From AP-15 sp963833745 (GTDB taxonomy: Bacteria > Pseudomonadota > Alphaproteobacteria > ATCC43930 > CGMCC-115725): DNA of 64,000 nt. Both the position numbers and the translations under genes were made by a program. Shown piece by piece: positions 9,087-16,529 of the stretch (within the stretch, counting starts at the first letter, position 1; each line of letters starts with the position of its first letter). The notes under the pieces are model-generated. The model saw only the letters and a list, made by a program, of their open reading frames with translations. It did no database searches and was not told the origin of the DNA. Location of the stretch: assembly GCA_963833745.1 (NCBI GenBank), contig CAWHZD010000004.1, forward strand, positions 1,302,001 through 1,366,000, given 5' to 3'.

Positions 9087-9523
9087 CAGCGGAGCCTCTT
9101 TTCTAAGACGGCCGCCAGCAAGGAGCCCAAGCCGGGGATGAGCAGGGCGACGAGGATGACGAGGAGAAGAGAGATGACGGCGGCGACGAGCAGCGCGTCC
9201 CCAAAAGAAGCTGCACTGAACACGCTAGCCACGAGCGCGAGCACGAAGAGCACGGGCAGGAGACGACGCCAGTGGGGCTTGTTGGGTGGCCAACAGCCTT
9301 CGACGTAGAGATAGGCCAACCTGCAGGCGTAATAGGGATGCCCATCGATGAAAATCTGGCGATGACCGTGCGCGTTGACGCGGCCAGCCTGGGCGCCCGC
9401 CGGCCCGGTGCGATTGACCAGCCAGCACCACTCCCCAGAGGCCGGATCGTAGCTCAGTAAGGACTTCAGCCTCGCCGCGGTGAGCGGGGCAGCGGCCTTC
9501 TCCTTGAGCGGTCGTGTCGTCAT
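9086..9523 (-). CDS. HNH-endonuclease-like N-terminal region fused to membrane helices
   Basis: 145 residues from the ATG at 9523, which has GGAGG 7 bases upstream. Residues about 18-80 (LKSLLSYDPASGEWCWLV, GRVNAHGHRQIFIDGHPYY, CRLAYLYVEGCWPP) match the start of phage-type HNH homing endonucleases, where the next element should be the catalytic DH...N motif. Here the catalytic part is missing. Instead the chain runs into two hydrophobic segments (LLPVLFVLALVASVFSAA, LLVAAVISLLLVILVALL). The protein is therefore not expected to cut DNA. It could be a relic fusion, or a genuine membrane protein that reuses the DNA-recognition part. Confidence 0.6.
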   Translation of the reverse strand: MTTRPLKEKAAAPLTAARLKSLLSYDPASGEWCWLVNRTGPAGAQAGRVNAHGHRQIFIDGHPYYACRLAYLYVEGCWPPNKPHWRRLLPVLFVLALVASVFSAASFGDALLVAAVISLLLVILVALLIPGLGSLLAAVLEKRLR

Positions 9524-9716
9524 GTCGGGGCCTCCAGGGCCGGCGGCTCTGCTGCTGTGGGTGAGATGGTAGTCGTAGGCAAACGCCACCCCTCAGCAAG
9601 ATCGTCAAATTCGCGTCAAAATCGGGGCATCGCCGCCGTGCTCGTCCCGGACTGGATAGATACCCCGCGGCCCAGGGTTGGCCCAGGGTGAGCTTCACGT
9701 CTCCGGGACCTGGGAA

Positions 9717-9917
9717 ATGAGGAGCCGTCATCGAGCGGCTGAGAAGTTGCTGAGGACGGCGCGACTGCGAAGGATCGCTGGAGCATCTCTCGTCTTTTGG
9801 GGAATGCTCGTATGGGGGGTTGCTGTCTTCCTGCCTGCCCGTGAACGCTCCCTCGGGATCATAGTTGGCGGGGTGTTCGTCGCGGGCGGCATCGTCCTGA
9901 TCGCCACTTCCGTCTGA
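9717..9917 (+). CDS. small two-helix membrane protein
   Basis: 66 residues from the ATG at 9717 (an in-frame upstream codon at 9678 is less likely). A basic N-terminus (MRSRHRAAEKLLRTARLRR) is followed by two membrane helices (ASLVFWGMLVWGVAVFL and LGIIVGGVFVAGGIVLIA). No family was recognised. It is divergent from the HNH-like gene pair. Confidence 0.5.
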   Translation: MRSRHRAAEKLLRTARLRRIAGASLVFWGMLVWGVAVFLPARERSLGIIVGGVFVAGGIVLIATSV

Positions 9918-10300
9918 TCGCCGCGCTCGGCCCCGTTGTGCGGTCAGGGCGCGCACGGCGCGACAACTTGTCCGGTCGAGGCGGGCGGATTCCCGCGGTA
10001 GTCTCCGCCGCGCGGGCTGGAGCGGGAAGCCGCGGCCGCCGAGCGCATCTGTGCACAGCCTTAGACCGCATGCCGCGCCATCCCCCAAATACCACGACAT
10101 TTCAGTATGTTACGAGTTCGTTACAACATTAACCAAGTTTCCTCTGGACATTGCAATGGGTTGGTGGGGTTCGCCTAAATTTTGGGCAATTGGTCCGATA
10201 CCGTTGTGTCCGGTTAAATATGACGAGGTGCGTCTGGGGTTGTGCACCGGGTTATCCACAGCCGTGGGGGATATCGCCGGCTCCGCCGCTCCGGCTTCGC
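9918..10300. other. intergenic, no gene seen
   Basis: 383 bases between converging genes. The centre (about 10080-10230) is clearly less GC-rich than its surroundings. A perfect match to the DnaA-box consensus TTATCCACA lies at 10252-10260, but a single box in 64 kb is expected by chance. Confidence 0.35.
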
Positions 10301-10642
10301 TCACGGCGTCCGGTGCCGCGCGGCCCCGACCCTCGCCGTCGGCTGATCGTCACGCACCCGGAACGCACCCTCGCTGATATCCACCTTCGGCCCGGCGCAC
10401 CACCGCGCGACGAAGGCTACCGCCAGGGTGGCATCGAGAAAGTAGACCGCCAGCGCATCATTGACGACGCCGCGCAGTCCGGCCGAGGTCATGGCCCATC
10501 CGGCGGCCCCGCAATTCTCGTCAAGCCAGCCGTGCATCTCGGTGAGCAGGTTGCCGAACCCGCCGGTCGGAATGCCCAGCTTGATCCGGCAAGGAAAGCG
10601 GCGCTCTGCCTCGGCGATCATCAGCTTGGAGCTTGCGGCCAT
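10301..10642 (-). CDS. conserved hypothetical protein
   Basis: 113 residues from the ATG at 10642. The core (CRIKLGIPTGGFGNLLTEM, HGWLDENCGAAGWAMTSAG, NDALAVYFLDATLAVAFVA) resembles a family of small alphaproteobacterial proteins with no known function, judged from memory. It is soluble and has no signal peptide. The last 25 residues are basic and less ordered. It shares the minus strand with the next upstream gene, 79 bases away, and may be co-transcribed with it. Confidence 0.55.
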   Translation of the reverse strand: MAASSKLMIAEAERRFPCRIKLGIPTGGFGNLLTEMHGWLDENCGAAGWAMTSAGLRGVVNDALAVYFLDATLAVAFVARWCAGPKVDISEGAFRVRDDQPTARVGAARHRTP

Positions 10643-10721
10643 CCTGTTCCCGTTCTGTGCTGTACGAGCAGCCTGCCGATTTCGCATCGGATTGGCAAGA
10701 CCGAAGCTTCGCCGGACACCG

Positions 10722-11165
10722 TCAATCCCCGAACTGTTCGACCCAGGACCGCGGCGTTTCCCGCGCATCACCGTCTCGAGCGGCCCGCGGTTGCCAAAGC
10801 ACCAGGGTCGTGCGGCCGGGGAAGTGCCAACTCGGGAAGTCCCTGACCACGGAGACGGTCAACCCGAAACGCTCGGCAAGCTCCAGGCACTCGGAGGCAT
10901 CGTAGCCGTAAAGGTGCGACGCGATCGCAGCAGCTCTGCCTGAGGCATCCCGGAAGAAGTAGGGGTGGTCGAACTCGTGGTGGTGAGCGACAGGGAATGC
11001 GGCTCGCGCCAGCCGGCCTCGTCGGGCAAGACAGCGAAGGTCGAAATGGCGACCGATGCGCCAGCCGCGGATCGCGGCGAAGCGGCGGGCCAGCTCGTTC
11101 TTGCCGCGCCGCACGGCCTCGGCCGCTGCGCGGTAAGCAGGGCTTCCGCGGGGAACCCTCCCCAT
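10722..11165 (-). CDS. conserved hypothetical protein, start uncertain
   Basis: About 147 residues if started at the ATG at 11165. The frame is open further upstream to 11741, but that part reads like noise. The credible core is FDHPYFFRDASGRAAAIASH, ECLELAERFGLTVSVV and FPSWHFPGRTTLVLWQP. This pattern recalls short phage or plasmid-borne hypothetical proteins that end with TTLVLW; no function is known. N-terminal half: basic, helical (EAVRRGKNELARRFAAIR). Confidence 0.5.
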   Translation of the reverse strand: MGRVPRGSPAYRAAAEAVRRGKNELARRFAAIRGWRIGRHFDLRCLARRGRLARAAFPVAHHHEFDHPYFFRDASGRAAAIASHLYGYDASECLELAERFGLTVSVVRDFPSWHFPGRTTLVLWQPRAARDGDARETPRSWVEQFGD

Positions 11166-11740
11166 GTCGCTCAGGGCACCTTTGATCGCTTGGATCACGG
11201 CTACGGTGGGTAGCCGCCGCGGTGTTGGGCTGCCGAGTTGCTGCTTTGTACTCAGCTCACGGTCTCCGAGGTCCTGGGCGAGTGTCGCAGCCGCGCGAAA
11301 TCCGCGAGGGGGGGTCAGGGGTTGCGGCCCGGTTTCCGAGCTTACCCAGGCGGGTCTATCGCTGATATCACATCCGGGCTCCCCGAAGTTCTCTTGTCTC
11401 CCAACTTGTTGGCTCGGGGAACTGGCTGGGCGGAACCGCCACCCAGCGCCTCCCGGCCCATTTATCGCCTGCACCCGAGGGAGCGCGAGGACCATGCTCA
11501 CTGCCGGCTTGGCGTTGCTGCGGGTTCGACAACCCACTTCCGCAAGGCTGTGTTCCTTCGACTTTGACACCGTGGTGGTCGCCGGGGCCATCGCCTTCGT
11601 CACAGTCCTGACGATCGCGATAGCATGCGCGGCGGTGTTCCGGTAGGCGAGCGGCGGCGACTGCCCTAGTGTCATTGTATCGTGGGCCTTAAATTCGACC
11701 CCGCGTAAGGTTTCTGGGTAATCGCCAAATCTCAGGCGCA
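11166..11740. other. intergenic, no convincing gene
   Basis: 575 bases. The minus-strand frame of the neighbouring gene remains open across it, but the translation shows no fold-like pattern. Plus-strand frames are equally featureless. Confidence 0.3.
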
Positions 11741-12073
11741 ATGACGCTTGACCTTACCGATGAAGAGAAGCTGGCGCTCGTCCGGCTGCTCCAGCATGCG
11801 ATCGATTATGACCGCTCCCACATGCCCCTCGCCTCGACCGTCAACCTAACCGAGATCAATCCAAGCCACGCGGGCAACCAGAGGATTAGAACCGATGACC
11901 ACCACATCACCACTCAAGGCCAGCCAGCGTGGGCGGGTACGTCAGGCCCCGGTTTCAGGCCCCATCGTGCCTATACGTCAACCTGGCGAGCCGGCGATCT
12001 GAAAGGGCCGGCAAGGCATGTTCCGGCGAGATGTCGGCGACGGCGAGCATTCGGAAATCGGGATCGGCGATAG
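11741..12073 (+). pseudogene. fragment of a small DLTDEEK-type hypothetical protein
   Basis: The first 24 residues (TLDLTDEEKLALVRLLQHA, then IDYDRS) look like the start of a short alphaproteobacterial protein family whose members continue with a Pro/Leu-rich segment. Here the sequence after about residue 30 no longer fits and becomes composition-driven, so the original gene is probably truncated or shifted. No good ribosome-binding site precedes the ATG. The family assignment is from memory and not firm. Confidence 0.35.
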
Positions 12074-12175
12074 GGTGTATCGAGTGCGCACCACTGAACT
12101 TGGCTGATCGACGAAACCGCCATGAAAACGCGAATGCCGGCCACTATTAAGGGGCCGGCGTAGCCCGGCGGCGTC

Positions 12176-12385
12176 TCACGATGCGCCAGAAGCGTTGGGA
12201 GGCAAGAGCTTAATATTGCTCACGTTGCAATGAACCGCCAGTGCCAGCGCCGATTTCGCGGCATTGGCAAAGGTCCCGGTGTGGCGGTAGGTCATCGCGC
12301 CGATCATGAAACGCCACAGTCCATAGCCGCGCGGTTTGCGTCCGATTGCCGTTTCGTAGGCGGCGACATCGATCATCTGGTTCAT
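12176..12385 (-). CDS. small conserved hypothetical protein
   Basis: 69 residues from the ATG at 12385, with GGAGGG at ideal spacing. The pattern AAYETAIGRKPRGYGLWRF, TYRHTGTFANAAKSALALA and SNIKLLP fits a small alpha/beta protein family found in Bradyrhizobium-type genomes, recalled from memory, with no known function. It is soluble. The strong start signal and clean pattern make this a real gene. Confidence 0.65.
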   Translation of the reverse strand: MNQMIDVAAYETAIGRKPRGYGLWRFMIGAMTYRHTGTFANAAKSALALAVHCNVSNIKLLPPNASGAS

Positions 12386-12809
12386 CGTCCCTCCTCAGGC
12401 ACTAATGCCTCATCGGGCAATTGTTGTGCCATCGTCGGGTGCGCGACTGATCGGCGTGACATTTCAAGGGACTGTTGGACGAAGCATCCCCCCTCAGCAC
12501 GAAGCCAACAACCTGAGACAGTTGATTTAACCCGTATGAGACATATGCAGTGTCCCATGAGACAAGTGAGCCAGCGGTATTGTTCCGGTTTTGTCACTAC
12601 GAGGGCGTCAATTTCGCGTCTAATCGTGCGATGTTCTTGGGCCTTTCGGCAGTAGAGCTTAACCACGCAGTCCAGGGCGGCGCGGGCACTCTCAGAAATC
12701 CCGACCGAACTGGGCCGGCGCTGGGCCGACGGGGGGCGCGGCCCGCAACCGAAGTCACCCGGGGCGGGTGGGTCACTTCGCCGCGGATGGGTCGGTTCTG
12801 TGGGCCGGG
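12386..12809. other. intergenic, no convincing gene
   Basis: 424 bases between two minus-strand genes. A minus-strand frame (12382-12666) overlaps the next start codon by four bases but has no domain and no start signal. The upstream half is moderately AT-rich and probably holds the promoter of the 69-residue gene. Confidence 0.3.
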
Positions 12810-13376
12810 TCAGGGGATTGGCCGCTCATCCGGGAGAAGGAAAACGTCGCCGTTCACTCCGCGGGCCACTCTGAAGTAGGCGCGCATCTCGCTTTCCTTC
12901 GGGATGAGAGGCCATTTGTAGTGCGCGGTGATCTGGAGGTCTGGAACTTCCGATCCGGTGCTTGAGACTACACAAGTTCTTGTTCTAGACTTGCCGGGCG
13001 GTAGCAATGGAATCGGCGCGAGAGTTTCATCCGATGTCACCATATTGCCAATATGGATGTCACCTCTACTCCCGAACATGCATTCAAACTTCAGGTCATA
13101 GACTGGCACTTTGCCAGAATTGGCTATGGCAAACTGGGCAGTAAGCGCGTCCTTCGGGTTCAGGTTGACGAGGGGATCAATCTTCACTTGCGGCCACAGT
13201 AAGAAGGCGAACCCAGTCAGGGCGACAGCCGGTCCAAGAACTGCCCATATGTTCTTCCAGCCCTCCAGGCCCTTCCTCCATTTCGCTCCTGTCCGCTTGG
13301 GGAGAGGGGCTGGTTCGACGGCCCTGGGCGTGGGCGAGACGGCTGGCCTGGGGCGACGCCTGCGAGATGGCGGCAT
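12810..13376 (-). CDS. single-pass membrane protein with a C-terminal beta domain
   Basis: 188 residues. A Pro/Arg-rich cytoplasmic N-terminus is followed by one membrane helix (NIWAVLGPAVALTGFAFLLW) at about residues 43-62. An extracytoplasmic domain of beta character comes next (FAIANSGKVPVYDLKFEC, GDIHIGNMVTSDETLAPI, CVVSSTGSEVPDLQITAHY). The start at 13376 has GGAGGACAG upstream. The domain style resembles the plus-strand gene at 13814, which faces it. No family name was recognised. Confidence 0.65.
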   Translation of the reverse strand: MPPSRRRRPRPAVSPTPRAVEPAPLPKRTGAKWRKGLEGWKNIWAVLGPAVALTGFAFLLWPQVKIDPLVNLNPKDALTAQFAIANSGKVPVYDLKFECMFGSRGDIHIGNMVTSDETLAPIPLLPPGKSRTRTCVVSSTGSEVPDLQITAHYKWPLIPKESEMRAYFRVARGVNGDVFLLPDERPIP

Positions 13377-13451
13377 TTTGAGTTCTGTCCTCCGGGGGGC
13401 CGGCTCAGTCCCGGCTGAACTAATCGACGCAAGGGTGCTCGGCGGCGGCGG

Positions 13452-13637
13452 TCAAGGTCTGCCCTCGACGATGTTCCGCATCTCGCGGGACAATCGGAGC
13501 TGAAGCTCGCGGGCGAGGAACGCGGTGCGGGTTTGACGCAAGCGGGCGGCCTTCTCGACCCTGGCCTGCATGCGCCGGTTCTGCATGTAGCGCCGAATGT
13601 ACTCCCGATTGGCATTGGCGCTCTTGAAGCTGGGCAT
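13452..13637 (-). CDS. small basic protein
   Basis: 61 residues from the ATG at 13637, with GGAGG at ideal spacing; the upstream extension to 13670 is not needed. It is highly basic and helical (EYIRRYMQNRRMQARVEKAA, RLSREMRNIVEG). A nucleic-acid-binding role is possible from composition alone. It lies just upstream of the single-pass membrane gene on the same strand, with a 75-base gap. Confidence 0.55.
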   Translation of the reverse strand: MPSFKSANANREYIRRYMQNRRMQARVEKAARLRQTRTAFLARELQLRLSREMRNIVEGRP

Positions 13638-13813
13638 GGTGATGCCTCCGCAGGTGCTCGACGCGAGCATACCGGCATCCCATGCCCTGCGGCTGTAAAG
13701 CCGTTCACAGCTTGGTAAAGATTACTCCGGCGGGGCTGCCCGGGCCTCGTCATCGGTCAGGTCGAGGCTCATGACCGAATGATATAGGATGCGGTCAGCC
13801 GTGATCTCACCTG

Positions 13814-14353
13814 ATGACCGACCCCGCAACTCCGCGCCCTTGGTACCGTCCTACCGGCAGCTGGCTATCAGTAATCTCGCTGATAATTGCCCTAGCTTCG
13901 GCTGGCTTCGCCGGGCTTCTGTGGCACGAGGCTCACAACCAACTGCTCCTTTCGATCCGGCCCCACGTAGACTTCGACACAGAGGACGACACCGACATTC
14001 TGCCGGTCGGAATAGCAATCCAGAATGCGGGGCCGGGACCAGCGATCATCAAATCGCTGACCTGCTATGTCGATCGCAAGCGGGTGACGGATTACAAGGA
14101 AGCTCTTGAGTACGGCAAAATTAACGAAGACATCATTGACTATTTTGAGTTCGACCCGGACGACGCGATCGAGGTTGGCGGGAAGTATTGGCTGCTGAGG
14201 TACATGAAGCCGCGGCACGCCAGGGTCAGCCAGAAGGACTTGGACGATTTCGCCGACTTCATTGACCAGCACGTTGCCGTGGAGGTCTCGTTCTGCTCAG
14301 CCATGGGCAACGAGTGTTGGACGAAGTGTTCGATAAAAGATCGGTGCCAGTGA
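13814..14353 (+). CDS. single-pass membrane protein with a C-terminal beta domain
   Basis: 179 residues. A short N-terminus is followed by one membrane helix (WLSVISLIIALASAGFAGLL, residues about 18-37). A domain beginning LLLSIRPHVDFDTEDDTD then shows alternating strands (GIAIQNAGPGPAIIKSLTCY) and ends Cys-rich (SFCSAMGNECWTKCSIKDRC). The layout of helix, strand pair and N-x-G-x-x-P turn parallels the protein at 12810-13376. Base composition is lower in GC than the core genes, which suggests acquisition. The function is unknown. Confidence 0.7.
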   Translation: MTDPATPRPWYRPTGSWLSVISLIIALASAGFAGLLWHEAHNQLLLSIRPHVDFDTEDDTDILPVGIAIQNAGPGPAIIKSLTCYVDRKRVTDYKEALEYGKINEDIIDYFEFDPDDAIEVGGKYWLLRYMKPRHARVSQKDLDDFADFIDQHVAVEVSFCSAMGNECWTKCSIKDRCQ

Positions 14354-14405
14354 CAGGCGCGGCCCGTGGTTCGTGAGATCGACATTTGGCGCGCCGCGAA
14401 CCTGC

Positions 14406-14936
14406 TGATATAGACCGCCCGCTCGACATCGAAGCCGAAGCGCCGGTCGGCGAGCAGGCTGGTGAGCACGTCGCGGCATCCGGTTTCGGCCCACAACCGG
14501 CCGAACACCAAATCGGGTCCGATGCTGACGCGGCGCAGTTCCGGCAACTCGCCGCGATAGAAGCTCGACAGCACGATCGTCCGTCGCGAATGCCGCGCCG
14601 CCGAGGCGATCAGCCCGTCGATCAGGCCGGAGGCTTCGACCTCGTCGCGCCGGCCGAGCGCCTTGATGACGCGCTGAACGTGGCGCCCGCCCTCGCGTGC
14701 GTTCTCGACGAGGTAGAGGTACTCATAGGCTCCGATCTTCTTGACGCGGACGAACATGGCGCGGCACCCTGCTTGCGGCAAGGGCACCACGATTCGTCGC
14801 CACTTCTCAAGATAAATAAACCGTCTCAATCACAAAAATGTCGATCATTTAGCACCACAATGCGAGCGGTGTCGTCGCAACCCCAGCATTTCTGCGATCC
14901 CCAGCAACCGCATCACCCAAAACCGCGGAAGTTGGG
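14406..14936 (-). mobile_element. truncated IS1634-family copy (5' end only)
   Basis: This segment is nearly identical to 5366-5892. It includes the inverted end (CGCGGAAGTTGGG, ending 14936) and the first about 118 codons of the transposase (ATG at 14757). It stops abruptly at TATATCA, so the rest of the element is deleted. At the break this copy keeps the two bases lost in the first copy. It is in direct orientation to that copy, 8.5 kb away. Confidence 0.85.
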
Positions 14937-15654
14937 CCAGACAGTCTCTGCGCAAGTTGGGACTAGCTGCGCGGCAGTTTATGCCATACCAGCGAGGGTA
15001 TCGGCAACAGGAGCGCGCAGTAGCGGCGACGACGCCAAATAAGAACTACATCCGATCCGACAGACTATCGCGATTTGTGTTCACAAGATCCATCAATTGA
15101 TGATCCCATATCTCGTGTAATCCCTGTGGTTCTTGTCTAGTTCTTATAACCCATATCTGATCTGTAAATTCCGGGGACGATTTCCTTGGTTCTATCGTCT
15201 CTTTCTGCCGTTGTTGTTTCAGCGACAATTATAGGTTCGGCGCTCTCCCAGTCGTTATCAGCTAAAATGCGCGCACACGGCGCGCCTCCCTACCCAATCG
15301 CCCACCGATCTATGTGGTAATAGGGCAACACTGTTGCTCTGGAGCTTTAGTGGCGGTTGCGCCATAATACCGGGCGTTTGGACCTCGTCCGAAAAAATAG
15401 ATGGACCGGCTCGAACCGCGCGAACGCGGATGTGAAATGATTAAGGTCATCGTCGTGGGAACGGCCGCTGTCGGCGCATCTTCCCCGTTCCCGCGGATTC
15501 CGGCGAAAGTCCCTTCACCGAACCCACAACGGCCGCTCGGCCTTGGCGGCGGCGACCGCTGTTGATGCCCCGAACCCGACCTCTTGCGCCGGATGTGTTG
15601 AGCGTCCCCGGCGGCTGCCGCCGTATTGGGCAAGAACGCCGGACAGGGCTGGTT
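14937..15654. other. long non-coding stretch with a low-GC core
   Basis: 718 bases between IS remnants. The part from about 15040 to 15250 is markedly AT-richer than the rest of the window, and short frames in it show no family. It is probably eroded foreign DNA. The stretch 15440-15600 has the scrambled GC-rich texture often seen beside IS ends. Confidence 0.35.
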
Positions 15655-15813
15655 GCCCGGAGACAATTTACGGATATCAGCCCCATCGTAGTCTATGCTG
15701 TATCGGATGGCGATGTGGTCAGTGCTATCGAGCCACTTTGCGAACGTTTTCGGCCATGCCCGATAGTCCGCCTGGTCGGCTTTGGGCGCAGGCAATGGAC
15801 CCAATAGCGCCTG
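15655..15813 (-). pseudogene. fragment of an SMC/RecF-like ATPase
   Basis: Read on the minus strand from the mini-IS256 boundary, the frame gives ALLGPLPAPKADQADYRAW, KTFAKWLDSTDHIAI and YSIDYDGADIRKLSPG, then loses similarity. The end matches the region just before the LSPG-x-x signature of SMC-type ABC ATPases, where the text normally continues into a helix and a Walker B motif. Many such ATPases belong to defence or DNA-repair modules. About 50 residues survive, so the assignment rests mainly on the LSPG context. Confidence 0.4.
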
Positions 15814-16098
15814 AGCTATGCGCGGAAGTTGGTGACGGGCTGACGGGATGAAGGCGGCGTATCGTGGGGGTGTTCGCGCCTCCACTTCTCCAGCAAAGGA
15901 GTGATACGCCGTGTCCGATGCTAACGTCGTCAAGCTGCTTCAACCAGGGTCATTCGCCGACCCGCTCACCGAGGTGCTGCGCAACGGAGCGCGGGCCCTG
16001 CTGGCCCAAGCGATCGAGGTGCTGGAGAAGTGGAGGCGCGAACACCCCCACGATACGCCGCCTTCATCCCGTCAGCCCGTCACCAACTTTCGCGGCTC
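15813..16098. mobile_element. palindromic mini-IS256 (MITE-like deletion derivative)
   Basis: About 286 bases carrying two inverted copies of the same IS256 end. Positions 15830-15893 are the reverse complement of 16020-16083 over 64 bases. Between them is the start of the transposase gene (GTG at 15911, 36 codons identical to the full copy at 21852-23132). The left tip GAGCTATGCGCGG is complete; the right tip is degraded. This looks like a non-autonomous element the full IS256 nearby could mobilise. Confidence 0.75.
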
Positions 16099-16416
16099 GG
16101 GGCGCGCTATGGGCTGAAGGTCGCGGCGGTGACCAATGATGGGAGGGAGTTCGCCGTGCATCGCATCCGACAGTTTGCTCTCACTGAGGTGATTGATTTT
16201 TTTGTGGTATCGAGCTTTGTGCACTGTCGTAAGCCCGAGGCAGAAATCTACCACATGGCATTGGACATGAGCCAGGCGCACCCGGCGCAGGTGGCTTTTT
16301 TGGACGATCAGGCGCTCTACGTGGAGGTCGCGCAGCGGTTGGGGATGCACGGGATCCACCATACAGGATACGAGAGCACACGGTCCGCGCTGGCCGCGCT
16401 AGGGCTGGAAGTATAG
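16099..16416 (+). pseudogene. C-terminal part of a HAD-superfamily hydrolase
   Basis: About 105 codons of a HAD-like phosphatase fold: GLKVAAVTNDGREF holds motif II (VTND), HCRKPEAEIYHMALDM holds the motif III Lys (RKPE), and VAFLDDQALYVEVAQRLGM is motif IV. The N-terminal third with the nucleophilic Asp is absent; the mini-IS256 ends exactly where it should begin. The remaining part is well preserved, which suggests a recent truncation. It stops 19 bases before the IS21 element. Confidence 0.7.
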
Positions 16417-16529
16417 GGCCGCGAGCGGGTGGCTCTGCTATCGAATTTTGGCCCAGCAATGCTGGCGAATTTTGGCCCACCCCCCGCCCCTCAACCTAGG
16501 GTCGCCCCGATTGGATCGGGGGACCTGGA

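Noticed and set aside
10252..10260. Perfect DnaA box TTATCCACA near an AT-rich patch
   Set aside because: A single 9-mer match is expected by chance in 64 kb, and there is no cluster of boxes, no dnaA/repA gene and no iteron array.
12382..12666. 94-codon minus-strand frame overlapping the next start by four bases
   Set aside because: The overlap looks like coupling, but the translation has no recognisable pattern and no start signal.
15046..15228. 60-codon minus-strand frame in the low-GC patch
   Set aside because: Its composition is protein-like but there is no start signal and no family; kept only as a note on the low-GC patch.
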